Below the pieces are notes generated by a model, which worked only from the letters and a program-made list of their open reading frames with translations, did not search any database and was not told where the DNA came from. The translations under genes and the position numbers were made by a program. Shown here piece by piece: positions 7,755 to 15,682 of a stretch of DNA of 19,961 nucleotides; the first letter of the stretch is position 1; every line of letters starts with the position of its first letter. Where the stretch lies: assembly GCA_900765525.1 (NCBI GenBank), contig CAAFRY010000165.1, positions 1-19,961 on the forward strand, given 5' to 3'. This DNA is from an uncultured Blautia sp. GTDB taxonomy: Bacteria; Bacillota; Clostridia; Lachnospirales; Lachnospiraceae.

Positions 7755-9251
7755 ATGAGATATTTGGATGAGGCATTGTATGAATACGCCAAAGAGGGAA
7801 GATACCCCTTCCATATGCCGGGGCACAAGAGGAATTTTCACAATGGGAATCTGGAAAATCCTTACGGAGTAGATATTACGGAGATTACAGGATTTGACAA
7901 CCTTCACCATGCAGAAGGGATTTTAAAGGAGAATCAGGAGCTGGCGGCTGAGATTTACGGGGCAAAGAACACCTATTTTCTGGTGAACGGCAGTACCGCA
8001 GGAATTTTGACAGCTATCTCTGCCTGTACGAAGCCGGGAGGAGTGCTGCTGATGGCAAGAAACTGCCATAAGGCGGCTTATCATGGAGCCGCCTTGCGGG
8101 GGCTGAAGACAAAATATCTCTATCCTTCTTATGAGAAGAAAACCGGGTTAAACGGAGGCATCGGACCAGAGCAGGTAGAAAGGGCTCTGTGCCGGGATTC
8201 CGGGATTCAGGCAGTGCTGCTCACCTCGCCTACCTACGATGGAATGGTATCAGACATTGAGGAGATTGCCAGGATAGTCCACAGCTTCGGACTGCCGCTT
8301 ATTGTAGATGAGGCCCATGGAGCCCATTTACCTTTTCACCCTTATTTTCCTCAATCCGCTTTAGAGAAAGGGGCGGACATAGTCATACAAAGTTTACATA
8401 AAACTCTGCCCTCCCTGACCCAGACCGGGCTTCTTCACATCTGTTCCCAACGGGTTTCAAGAGAACGGGTGGAAAGCTTTTTGGGGATTTACCAGACCAG
8501 CTCCCCGTCTTATGTGCTTATGGGCTCTATAGCAGCCTGTCTGAGATATTTAAAGACAGAGGGAAGAAGGGATTTTGAAACATATACCCAGCGATTGGAC
8601 CAGTGCCGCAGGAAGCTGGAGAGCCTGAAGCTCCTGACTTTAATAGGAGAGGAAGTAAAGGGCGGAAATAGTCAGGTCTTTGACCTGGATAAATCCAAGC
8701 TGGTAATTTCCACGGCAAAGGCGCCTATTGACGGCCCAGACTTACACCGGAGGCTGAGGGAGAGATATGGTCTTGAACTGGAAATGGAGGCGCCGGAGTA
8801 TGTATTAGCGCTGACCAGCGTTATGGACAGCTGTCAGGGATTTCAAAGGCTGTCAGGGGCTCTGTTGGAAATCGACAGGGCACTGGCGGAAGGAGAGAAA
8901 AAGCGGGATACAGCCTTTAAGAGTCTGGATAAGGAAGGGGAAAAGAGGGCTCCTTTGGCTGATTTCGCCGCTTTTCCGGCAGCGGAGGAAAATCTGGATG
9001 CCTGTACCATGGAGGCGGCTTTGGAAGGAGAGAAGGAGCTTATTCCTTTGGAACAGAGCCAGGGAAGAATTTCCTCTGAGTTTGCCTACCTCTATCCACC
9101 GGGGATTCCCCTTCTGGTGCCGGGAGAGCGTATCAGCACCCGGTTTATCAATCAGGCGGAAAGCTGGAAGAAACGAGGCATTTATCTCCAGGGACTTTGG
9201 GACAAGAAGCAGGAGAGTATTTATGTGCTGGACGAAATCAGAAAACAATAG
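7755..9251 (+). CDS. Orn/Lys/Arg decarboxylase-family protein (YaaO/SpeA-like)
   Basis: A PLP-dependent fold-type I enzyme of 498 aa, close to the length of B. subtilis YaaO and SpeA. The N-terminus MPGHKRN (21-27), VNGSTAG (78-84), D185 in VDEAHGAH (pyridine-nitrogen partner, with H188) and K216 in SLHKTLPSLTQ (Schiff-base lysine) are all present, so the active site is intact. The C-terminal domain ends with the YPPGIPLLVPGERIS block. Family members decarboxylate lysine, ornithine or arginine to polyamines; substrate choice cannot be read here. AGAGGA at 7742-7747 precedes ATG with a 7-nt spacer. The following kinase, holB, yaaT and yabB order shows this is the yaaO position of the conserved replication/tRNA neighbourhood, which favours a YaaO-like role over a dedicated catabolic decarboxylase. 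Confidence 0.88.
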   Translation: MRYLDEALYEYAKEGRYPFHMPGHKRNFHNGNLENPYGVDITEITGFDNLHHAEGILKENQELAAEIYGAKNTYFLVNGSTAGILTAISACTKPGGVLLMARNCHKAAYHGAALRGLKTKYLYPSYEKKTGLNGGIGPEQVERALCRDSGIQAVLLTSPTYDGMVSDIEEIARIVHSFGLPLIVDEAHGAHLPFHPYFPQSALEKGADIVIQSLHKTLPSLTQTGLLHICSQRVSRERVESFLGIYQTSSPSYVLMGSIAACLRYLKTEGRRDFETYTQRLDQCRRKLESLKLLTLIGEEVKGGNSQVFDLDKSKLVISTAKAPIDGPDLHRRLRERYGLELEMEAPEYVLALTSVMDSCQGFQRLSGALLEIDRALAEGEKKRDTAFKSLDKEGEKRAPLADFAAFPAAEENLDACTMEAALEGEKELIPLEQSQGRISSEFAYLYPPGIPLLVPGERISTRFINQAESWKKRGIYLQGLWDKKQESIYVLDEIRKQ

Positions 9252-9307
9252 AGGAACCCCTATGTTTTTTGACCTGCACACTGGAAAAAGGAAAGGCAGA
9301 ATGACAA

Positions 9308-9895
9308 ATGGGAAAAATATTTTATATTATGGGAAAAAGTTCTTCCGGAAAGGATACCATATACAGCAGGCTGCTTCAGGATAAGGAGCTGAACCTGAGT
9401 AATATTGTGCTTTATACTACCAGGCCCATGCGCCAGGGAGAACAGCCGGGGAGGGAGTATTACTTTGTAAATCAGGATACCTTCCGGGAATTTGAAGAAA
9501 AGGGAAAAGTGATTGAAGCCAGAACCTACGATACGGTGTACGGGCCCTGGATTTATTTTACAGCAGACGATGGGCAGATAGAGGTGTCTAAGAGGAATTA
9601 CCTGGGAATCGGCACGCTGGAATCTTATTGCAGAATGAAAGAATACTTCGGAGAAGAACAGGTCTGCCCTCTTTATGTCCAGGTAGAGGACGGGGAGAGA
9701 CTGAAAAGAGCTATCCTGCGGGAGGAGCTGCAGGCGGAGCCTAAGTATGCGGAGATGTGCCGCAGGTTTCTGGCGGATACCCAGGATTTTTCGGAGGAGA
9801 ATCTGAAAAAGGCAGGGATTGTCAGACGCTTTGAGAACCGGGAGCTGGAGAATTGTATAAAAGAAATGAAAAACTGTATACAAAAGTTGCAGTAG
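9308..9895 (+). CDS. Guanylate kinase-fold protein in the tmk position
   Basis: A 195-aa P-loop kinase. Walker A is GKSSSGKDT (9-17), then YTTRPMRQGEQPGREYYFV (36-54), the GMP-binding signature of guanylate kinases (R39, R42, Y51/Y52), then YGPW (78-81) in place of the usual YG[TV]. Basic residues in AILREE and MCRRFLADTQDF form the expected lid. The fold would phosphorylate GMP, or a related nucleotide, with ATP. In B. subtilis this slot between yaaO and holB holds thymidylate kinase, so this may be a paralogue with a different substrate; the canonical gmk P-loop (GPSGVGKGT type) differs. The start at 9308 has an AAGGAAAGG stretch about 11 nt upstream. It is 56 nt after the decarboxylase gene and probably shares its transcript. 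The holB promoter overlaps its 3' end. Confidence 0.8.
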   Translation: MGKIFYIMGKSSSGKDTIYSRLLQDKELNLSNIVLYTTRPMRQGEQPGREYYFVNQDTFREFEEKGKVIEARTYDTVYGPWIYFTADDGQIEVSKRNYLGIGTLESYCRMKEYFGEEQVCPLYVQVEDGERLKRAILREELQAEPKYAEMCRRFLADTQDFSEENLKKAGIVRRFENRELENCIKEMKNCIQKLQ

Positions 9896-9915
9896 ACAAA
9901 AAATATTGCTATAAT
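9887..9915 (+). promoter_or_regulatory. Sigma-70-type promoter for the holB operon
   Basis: TTGCAG at 9887-9892, a 17-nt spacer and a perfect TATAAT at 9910-9915. The -35 box lies inside the last codons of the kinase gene. Transcription should start near 9922, leaving a leader of about 130 nt before holB. One of the two clearest promoters in the window. Confidence 0.8.
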
Positions 9916-9937
9916 GAAAGAATCAAAAATCTATCTT

Positions 9938-10027
9938 GAAAGTAGGGCCTCATGGGTCTGCCAGCAGCCCATGTGTCCTTGCTTTGAGATGGGATGAGAA
10001 ATGAAATGCCTGTTAGCGCAGGTATTA
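9938..10027 (+). other. Structured 5' leader of holB, family not recognised
   Basis: Two hairpins lie in the leader. The first has CATGGG (9951-9956), a bulged T, CTG, loop CCAG, then CAG and CCCATG (9968-9973); below it AGG/CCT (9944-9946 with 9977-9979) and AAAG/CTTT (9939-9942 with 9982-9985) extend the arm. The second has AATGCCTG (10005-10012) pairing with CAGGTATT (10019-10026), eight pairs including one G-U, around TTAGCG. Neither is followed by a T run, so they are not intrinsic terminators. A purine-rich unpaired stretch (about 9986-10004) separates them. I do not match it to a riboswitch or to SRP RNA. It may be a protein-binding or stability leader, or a small RNA. Confidence 0.45.
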
Positions 10028-10055
10028 TCATAAAGATGAATTGAGGTGGATTGCA

Positions 10056-11045
10056 ATGCAGGAAGTTGGAAAAGTATTAGGCCACGAGGAAGTGCTGAGG
10101 CATTTACAGAATGCAGCGGCTATGGATAAGGTTTCCCACTCTTATATATTTGCAGGAGAGAAAGGAAGCGGGAAGAAGCTTCTGGCAAAATTATTTGCCA
10201 TGACATTGCAGTGTGACAAGCATGGGAAAGAGCCCTGCTTACAGTGCCCCTCCTGCCAGAAGGCTATGAACCGGAATCATCCGGATATTATATATGTAAC
10301 CCATGAGAAACCCAATACCATCAGTATTGACGATATTCGGGAACAGCTTATCGGGGACGTTGCCATTAAGCCTTACAATGGGCCTTACAAAATATATATT
10401 GTGGACGAAGCCGAGAAAATGACGGTGCAGGCCCAGAATGCCCTGTTGAAAACCATTGAGGAGCCTCCCGCTTACGCAGTGATTTTGCTGCTGGTAAACA
10501 ATGGAGGAACGCTGCTCCCCACCATTGCCTCCCGGTGTGTGACTTTGAATTTTAAACCGGTGAGAGACGAGGTCATTAAAAAATATTTAATGGAGGAGCT
10601 TCATGTGCCGGATTATCAGGCAGAGGTCAGTGTGGCTTTTGCCCAGGGAAATGTGGGAAAAGCAAAGCAGATTGCCACTGCTGAGGATTTTTCCGAAATG
10701 ATGGATGCTGCTTTCCGTATCCTGAAAAAAGGAAAAGATATGGAAGTCTATGAAATGGTGGATGCCATAAAGGAGCTGTCGGAACAGAAGCACACGGTAT
10801 ACGAATATCTGGACTTGTTCCTGGTATGGTTCCGGGATGTGCTGATGTTTAAGGCCACCCATGAGATAGACGGTCTGGTATTCAGACAGGAATATAATGA
10901 TATTAAGAATCGTGCGGATACAAGCTCTTATGAAGGACTGGAAAAAATCATCAATGCCATTGAGACGGCCAAAGTCCGTCTTCAGGCGAATGTAAATTTT
11001 GAGCTGACCATGGAGCTTTTGTTCCTCACAATCAGGGAGAACTAA
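10056..11045 (+). CDS. holB: DNA polymerase III, delta' subunit
   Basis: An AAA+ clamp-loader subunit that helps open and load the beta sliding clamp during replication. In the 329-aa product, Walker A is GEKGSGKK (34-41), a zinc module is formed by C53, C61, C64 and C67, the Walker B-like DEAE is 117-120, and the SRC motif with the arginine finger is 159-161. A TTG in frame at 10041 would add five residues, but GAGGTGG at 10043-10049 sits 6 nt before ATG 10056, so the ATG is chosen. It starts a tight operon: yaaT begins one base after its stop. Confidence 0.93.
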   Translation: MQEVGKVLGHEEVLRHLQNAAAMDKVSHSYIFAGEKGSGKKLLAKLFAMTLQCDKHGKEPCLQCPSCQKAMNRNHPDIIYVTHEKPNTISIDDIREQLIGDVAIKPYNGPYKIYIVDEAEKMTVQAQNALLKTIEEPPAYAVILLLVNNGGTLLPTIASRCVTLNFKPVRDEVIKKYLMEELHVPDYQAEVSVAFAQGNVGKAKQIATAEDFSEMMDAAFRILKKGKDMEVYEMVDAIKELSEQKHTVYEYLDLFLVWFRDVLMFKATHEIDGLVFRQEYNDIKNRADTSSYEGLEKIINAIETAKVRLQANVNFELTMELLFLTIREN

Positions 11046-11046
11046 A

Positions 11047-11931
11047 ATGACGAGAGTAATTGGAGTTAGATTTCGCAATGTAGGAAAAATTTACTACTTT
11101 TCACCAAAGAATCTGGAGCTAAAGACAGGGGACCATGTGATTGTAGAAACCGCCAGAGGCGTGGAGTACGGAAATGTGGTGCTGGCTCCCAGAGATGTTC
11201 CGGATGAGAAGGTAGTACAGCCTTTAAAAGAGGTTATCCGTATTGCCAACGCCCAAGATGACAAGAAGGAAGAGACAAACCGGAGAAAAGAGAAGGAAGC
11301 CTTCCAGACCTGCTTAAAGAAAATCAGAGAGCATGGATTGGATATGAAACTCATAGATGTAGAGTACACCTTTGACAATAATAAGATACTGTTTTACTTT
11401 ACCGCTGACGGAAGGATTGACTTCAGGGAGCTGGTGAAGGATTTAGCAGCTATTTTCAAAACCAGAATTGAACTGCGGCAGATAGGTGTCAGAGATGAGA
11501 CAAAGATTTTAGGAGGCATCGGAATCTGTGGAAGACAGCTTTGCTGCCATACTTATCTTTCCGAATTTGTACCGGTATCTATTAAGATGGCCAAGGAGCA
11601 AAACCTGTCCCTGAATCCTTCTAAAATTTCCGGAGTTTGCGGAAGGCTGATGTGCTGCCTGAAAAATGAGGAAGAAACCTATGAAGAACTGAACCGGAAG
11701 CTTCCCAACACAGGAGATAAGGTAACCACTCCCGAAGGCTTAAAGGGCGAGGTGCAGAGTGTCAATGTACTGCGCCAGCTGGTGAAGGTGATTGTGGATG
11801 TGGAGGACGAAAAGGAAGTGCGGGAGTACACTGCAGGGGAATTAAAGTTCAAGGTACGCCAGAAACGGGATAAAGTGAAGCTTTCAGAGGAAGAGATGAA
11901 GGCTTTGAAGGAATTAGAGAAAGATAAATAA
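11047..11931 (+). CDS. yaaT: PSP1-domain protein YaaT/RicT
   Basis: Homologue of B. subtilis YaaT (RicT), which with RicA and RicF forms an Fe-S-binding complex that modulates RNase Y processing and affects sporulation and biofilm pathways. The 294-aa length is normal. The conserved Cys clusters are C161, C166, C167 (GICGRQLCCHTY) and C198, C203, C204 (VCGRLMCCLKNEEETYEEL). A charged stretch at about 70-90 follows the N-terminal sheet domain. The C-terminus is lysine/glutamate-rich. CAGGGAGA in the end of holB serves as ribosome binding site. Co-transcription with holB is conserved across Firmicutes. Confidence 0.92.
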   Translation: MTRVIGVRFRNVGKIYYFSPKNLELKTGDHVIVETARGVEYGNVVLAPRDVPDEKVVQPLKEVIRIANAQDDKKEETNRRKEKEAFQTCLKKIREHGLDMKLIDVEYTFDNNKILFYFTADGRIDFRELVKDLAAIFKTRIELRQIGVRDETKILGGIGICGRQLCCHTYLSEFVPVSIKMAKEQNLSLNPSKISGVCGRLMCCLKNEEETYEELNRKLPNTGDKVTTPEGLKGEVQSVNVLRQLVKVIVDVEDEKEVREYTAGELKFKVRQKRDKVKLSEEEMKALKELEKDK

Positions 11932-11967
11932 AAAATCAGAAGAATAGCAGAAAGGACAATAGCATTC

Positions 11968-12720
11968 ATGGAAGAAAACACCTTGGTGCTGGAACATGAA
12001 CGGCTGGATGACCTTCAAAACGGATATATGCTGATACAGAATCCGGAGCAGTTCTGCTTCGGTATTGACGCAGTGCTTCTTTCCTGGTTTGCATCTGTGA
12101 AACCGGGAGAGAAGGCACTGGATATGGGGACGGGCACTGGTGTCGTCCCTATTTTATTAAAGGCAAGGTATCCACGGGGCCATTATACAGGGCTGGAAAT
12201 CCAGGAGGAAAGCGCTAAAATGGCCATGAGAAGCGTGGTCTATAACCATCTGGAGGAAGACATTACGATTACCCGGGGAGACATTAAGGAGGCAGCCAGA
12301 CTGTACGGAGGTTCGGTTTTTGACGTGGTCACCACCAATCCGCCCTACATGATAGGAAGCCACGGGCTTACCGGAGATAATCAGGCAAAAATCATAGCCA
12401 GGCATGAAACCCTGTGTACGCTGGAGGATATTTTATCCCAGGCCTTTCAGGTCCTGCGGCCAAAGGGCAGATTTTATATGGTACACAGGCCCTTCCGGCT
12501 GGCAGAGATACTTTCCTCTATGGTGAAACACAGAATAGAGCCAAAAAGAATGCGGCTGGTACATCCCTATGTGGATAAGGAGCCAAATCTGGTGCTGATA
12601 GAGGGAATGAGGGACGGCAAATCCAGAATAACCGTAGAGAAGCCGCTGATTGTATATGAAAAACCAGGGGTATATACCCGGGAGATTCTGGACATATACG
12701 GACAGGAGACGAAAAAATGA
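11968..12720 (+). CDS. yabB: YabB/TrmN6-type tRNA adenine-N6 methyltransferase
   Basis: A SAM-dependent methyltransferase of 250 aa. Motif I is DMGTGTG (52-58), preceded by the QFCFGIDAVLLSWF family block, and the adenine-N6 signature NPPY is at 124-127. Relatives such as E. coli TrmN methylate N6 of A37 in tRNA-Val; the exact tRNA target here is inferred. AAAGGA lies about 12 nt before the start. It ends in an ATGA overlap with rsmI, indicating translational coupling. B. subtilis has yabA between yaaT and yabB; the 36-nt gap here leaves no room for it. Confidence 0.88.
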   Translation: MEENTLVLEHERLDDLQNGYMLIQNPEQFCFGIDAVLLSWFASVKPGEKALDMGTGTGVVPILLKARYPRGHYTGLEIQEESAKMAMRSVVYNHLEEDITITRGDIKEAARLYGGSVFDVVTTNPPYMIGSHGLTGDNQAKIIARHETLCTLEDILSQAFQVLRPKGRFYMVHRPFRLAEILSSMVKHRIEPKRMRLVHPYVDKEPNLVLIEGMRDGKSRITVEKPLIVYEKPGVYTREILDIYGQETKK

Positions 12721-13562
12721 GAGGAAAATTGTATTTATGCGCCACGCCTATCGGAAATCTGGAGGACATAACCTTCCGGGTGCTGCGGACCTTGAAGGAG
12801 GCGGATTTGATTGCCGCAGAGGATACCAGAAACAGCCGGAAGCTTTTAAATCACTTTGAAATTCATACTCCTATGACCAGCTACCATGAATACAATAAAT
12901 ACGAGAAAGGACGCTGGCTCATAGAGCAGATGGAGCAGGGGAAAAATATAGCCCTTATCACAGATGCAGGAACTCCGGGGATTTCCGACCCCGGAGAGGA
13001 ATTAGTTGCTATGTGCAGGCAGGAAGGGATAGAGGTTACCTCCATTCCCGGACCGGCGGCCTGTATCACGGCTCTTACCATGTCCGGCCTGCCGACCAGA
13101 AGGTTTTCCTTTGAGGCTTTTCTCCCTGCAGATAAAAAGGAAAGAAAGGCTGTTTTGCAGGAGCTGAAAACAGACACCAGAACCATTGTCCTCTATGAGG
13201 CGCCTCACAGGCTTTTAAAGACCCTGGAGGAGCTGTATCAGGAGCTGGGAAACCGGAAAATAGCAGTGTGCAGGGAGCTTACGAAAAAGCATGAAACCCA
13301 GTTTCAGGCTCCTTTGGAGGAGGCCTGCAGCTATTACCGGGAGAACCCTCCCAAAGGGGAATGTGTTCTTGTTCTGGAGGGAAGGCCCAGGCAGGAGCTG
13401 GAAAGGGAGGAGCAGCAGAAATGGGAGGAAATGTCTGTAGAAGACCATGTAAAGCTGTATCTGGACCAAGGGATGGATAAAAAGGAAGCGATGAAGCAAG
13501 CGGCAAAGGACAGAGGCGTCAGCAAAAGAGATATTTATCAGGCTTTGCTTGACAGAGATTAA
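12717..13562 (+). CDS. rsmI: 16S rRNA (cytidine1402-2'-O)-methyltransferase
   Basis: Methylates the 2'-OH of C1402 in 16S rRNA, in the ribosomal P site. The 281-aa protein has the tetrapyrrole-methylase-like fold and the family blocks LYLCATPIGNLEDIT (5-19), AAEDTRNSRKLL (33-44), TSYHEYN, ITDAGTPGISDPGEEL (81-96) and the C-terminal helical region ending KDRGVSKRDIYQALL. The ATGA overlap with yabB couples their translation. No yazA (GIY-YIG) gene lies between them, unlike B. subtilis. Confidence 0.94.
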   Translation: MRGKLYLCATPIGNLEDITFRVLRTLKEADLIAAEDTRNSRKLLNHFEIHTPMTSYHEYNKYEKGRWLIEQMEQGKNIALITDAGTPGISDPGEELVAMCRQEGIEVTSIPGPAACITALTMSGLPTRRFSFEAFLPADKKERKAVLQELKTDTRTIVLYEAPHRLLKTLEELYQELGNRKIAVCRELTKKHETQFQAPLEEACSYYRENPPKGECVLVLEGRPRQELEREEQQKWEEMSVEDHVKLYLDQGMDKKEAMKQAAKDRGVSKRDIYQALLDRD

Positions 13563-13575
13563 CGGGGGGAAATTT

Positions 13576-14790
13576 ATGGAGGAGAACAAAAGAAGAAGAG
13601 AACAGGAAAGAAGACGGGAGCTGCGCAGAAGGCAGGTAATGAGGCAGCGGCTTATGCTGGGCTGTGGAGTTTTGGCCCTGGTTTTGATTTTGATTGTAGT
13701 GCTGGCTGTGAAGGGATGCAGCAAAAAGCAGAAAGACATAGAAGCCCGGAAAACCCAGGCAGCTCAGAAGGTAGAAGAAAAAAAGGATGAAACAGTAAGC
13801 CTGCTTATCAGTGCTGCGGGAGACTGTACACTGGGAACCGATGAATATTTTAATTATAGTACAAGTCTCAATGCTAAATTTGAGGAAGAGGGGGCTGCCT
13901 TCTTTTTTGAAAATGTGAAGCCTGTGTTTTCTCAGGATGATTTGACGATTGTCAATATGGAGGGGACCTTGACAGAGGAAACCTCAAGAGCGGAGGGAGA
14001 AGAGTTTGCCTTTAAGGGAGATGCTGATTTTGCGGATATTTTAGTGGAAGGCTCTGTGGAAGCGGCAAATCTGGCCAATAACCATACCTATGACTATGGA
14101 GATAAGAGCTATACGGATACCATTGATGCCTTGGATAAGGTGGGAATTCCCACATTTGGTTATGACCGCACGGCGCTGATGGAGATAAAAGGAGTGAAAG
14201 TCGGCCTTTTAGGAACCTATGAGCTTGACCTTCACATGGACTGTGAGGAAGAAATGATTGAGAATATTGAAAGCCTGAAGGAACAGGGAGCCCAGATAAT
14301 CATTGCTACATTCCACTGGGGCATTGAGCTGGACCATGTACCCAATGATACCCAGGTTGCCCTGGCCCATTCAGCTATTGACCATGGGGCAGACCTGGTG
14401 CTGGGACATCATCCTCATGTACTGCAGGGTATTGAGACATATAAAGGGAAAAATATTATTTACAGTCTGGCTAACTTCTGCTTCGGTGGAAATTCCTCCC
14501 CAAATGACATGGACTCCATGATTTACCAGCAGACCTTTACCTTTAAGAACGGAGAGCTTCAGGAAGATAATGACACCCGGGTGATTCCGGTGAAGGTTTC
14601 TTCTGTGTGGGAGACAGGCATGAATAATTACCAGCCCACACCGGTGGAGGGAGATACAGGGCAGTCTATCATTGACCGCATAGAGGAATACAGCCAGAGC
14701 ATGGCAGAGGAATATGGTACAGAGGCTGCACAGATAGCCCAATACGGGGAGGCAAGACAGACTATTTCCGGTCAGGAGGTAGAAGAATAG
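13576..14790 (+). CDS. CapA-family membrane-anchored metallophosphatase-fold protein
   Basis: A 404-aa protein with a very basic cytoplasmic head (residues 1-25, nearly all K/R/E/Q), one membrane anchor at about 27-47 and an outside domain. The outer domain carries the PGA_cap signature of the calcineurin-like fold: GDCTLG (82-87), NMEG (127-130), ANNHTYDYG (168-175), HWG (247-249) and GHHPH (277-281), i.e. a complete set of metal ligands. CapA is needed for poly-gamma-glutamate synthesis or export in Bacillus, but many gut Firmicutes carry CapA-like proteins without capBC; none is seen here, so the substrate is unknown. A TTG at 13549 would overlap rsmI; ATG 13576 with GGGGGG at 13564-13569 is preferred. 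Confidence 0.85.
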   Translation: MEENKRRREQERRRELRRRQVMRQRLMLGCGVLALVLILIVVLAVKGCSKKQKDIEARKTQAAQKVEEKKDETVSLLISAAGDCTLGTDEYFNYSTSLNAKFEEEGAAFFFENVKPVFSQDDLTIVNMEGTLTEETSRAEGEEFAFKGDADFADILVEGSVEAANLANNHTYDYGDKSYTDTIDALDKVGIPTFGYDRTALMEIKGVKVGLLGTYELDLHMDCEEEMIENIESLKEQGAQIIIATFHWGIELDHVPNDTQVALAHSAIDHGADLVLGHHPHVLQGIETYKGKNIIYSLANFCFGGNSSPNDMDSMIYQQTFTFKNGELQEDNDTRVIPVKVSSVWETGMNNYQPTPVEGDTGQSIIDRIEEYSQSMAEEYGTEAAQIAQYGEARQTISGQEVEE

Positions 14791-14893
14791 AAAGCATAAG
14801 TAAATAAAGGAGCGCACACCAGAGAAAACAGGGGAATATTCAAAATTCTTAATACATATACTGGACTAAAGATGACCATGCCGGGTGAATGAT

Positions 14894-15508
14894 ATGTTAA
14901 ATTATCTTTGGGGTGCAATGCTGCTTCTGGGGGTTCTGTACGGAGCCTTTACCGGAAATATGAGTGAAGTTACGGATGCTGCCCTTTCCTCTGCGAAAGA
15001 GGCAGTATCTCTTTGCCTTTCTATGGCAGGAATCGTAGCTATGTGGGTGGGACTTATGGAAATAGCCAAGTCTTCCGGCCTCATAGACAGACTTACAAAA
15101 GCCCTGGAGCCCATCCTGGGCTTTTTGTTTCCTCTGATTCCCAAAGGGCATAAGGCCATGGAATTTATTTCCGCCAACATGATTGCAAATTTCCTGGGTC
15201 TGGGCTGGGCAGCCACACCTTTTGGACTGAAGGCCATGGAAGAGCTGGCAGAGCTGGAGGAGGACAGGAGACAGGGCAGGGTCCCCGGACCGGTGCGCCC
15301 TGCAGGAACTGCCGGCAATGAAATGTGTACCTTTCTGATATTAAATATTTCATCTTTACAGTTAATTCCCGTAAATATCATTGCATACAGAAGCCAGTAC
15401 GGCAGTGTGAATCCTACGGCTATTGTGGGGCCTGCCATTGCCGCCACAGCGGTAAGCACAGGGGTAGCGGTTATTTTTTGCAAGGTGATGGACAGGAAGA
15501 GGCTGTAG
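14894..15508 (+). CDS. spmA: Spore maturation protein A
   Basis: Gate-domain inner-membrane protein of 204 aa. In Bacillus and Clostridium, SpmA with SpmB is needed for spore core dehydration and heat resistance. The start MLNYLWGAMLLLGVLYGAF, the FISANMIANFLGLGWAATPFGLKAM block (about residues 91-115) and NEMCTFLILNISSLQLIPVNIIAYR are characteristic. GTG at 14885 is in frame, but ATG 14894 has GGGTGA at 14883-14888 with a 5-nt spacer and matches the usual family N-terminus. Unusually, spmB does not follow; it appears 4.3 kb downstream. The 103-nt gap upstream shows a possible TATACT at 14857-14862 without a good -35 and no clear terminator after the CapA-like gene. Confidence 0.9.
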   Translation: MLNYLWGAMLLLGVLYGAFTGNMSEVTDAALSSAKEAVSLCLSMAGIVAMWVGLMEIAKSSGLIDRLTKALEPILGFLFPLIPKGHKAMEFISANMIANFLGLGWAATPFGLKAMEELAELEEDRRQGRVPGPVRPAGTAGNEMCTFLILNISSLQLIPVNIIAYRSQYGSVNPTAIVGPAIAATAVSTGVAVIFCKVMDRKRL

Positions 15509-15538
15509 GCGGCTGCGGGACCTGGCAGGGAAAAGAGG

Positions 15539-15567
15539 TTGTCATTGGTTAAGCGAAACATTATAAT
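15539..15567 (+). promoter_or_regulatory. Sigma-70-type promoter for recQ-MATE-ogg
   Basis: TTGTCA at 15539-15544, a 17-nt spacer and a perfect TATAAT at 15562-15567. The expected start near 15574 leaves a leader of about 109 nt before recQ. It shows that the recQ genes are transcribed independently of spmA. Confidence 0.8.
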
Positions 15568-15617
15568 AAGACTATCTGAGCAAAAAAAATGAGTGAATAT
15601 AGAAATAACCATGCCTT

Positions 15618-15652
15618 CCGGAAAAATCCGGCTTATCTTTGCCGGCAGGAGG
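15618..15652 (+). other. recQ leader: two mutually exclusive hairpins and an unassigned Shine-Dalgarno sequence
   Basis: CCGGA (15618-15622) can pair with TCCGG (15627-15631) around AAAA. Alternatively CCGGC (15628-15632) can pair with GCCGG (15641-15645). The two share bases and cannot both form. A consensus AGGAGG follows at 15647-15652, about 30 nt before the recQ ATG and thus not serving it. Each stem is only 5 bp, so this may be chance. Confidence 0.3.
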
Positions 15653-15682
15653 ACAATTGCAAACAGGAGAAAGGGTGTACCT

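Noticed and set aside
8998..9384. 128-aa frame overlapping the end of the decarboxylase and the start of the kinase gene
   Set aside because: Wrong frame across two recognisable proteins, with no domain similarity.
9922..10040. SRP RNA or a known riboswitch ahead of holB
   Set aside because: The conserved SRP core (GTCAGG...GGAAGCAGC) is missing, and I see no conserved core of the common riboswitch classes; kept only as an unassigned leader.
14902..15612. 236-aa antisense frame over spmA
   Set aside because: Hydrophobic only because it is complementary to membrane-segment codons; no family resemblance and no start signal.
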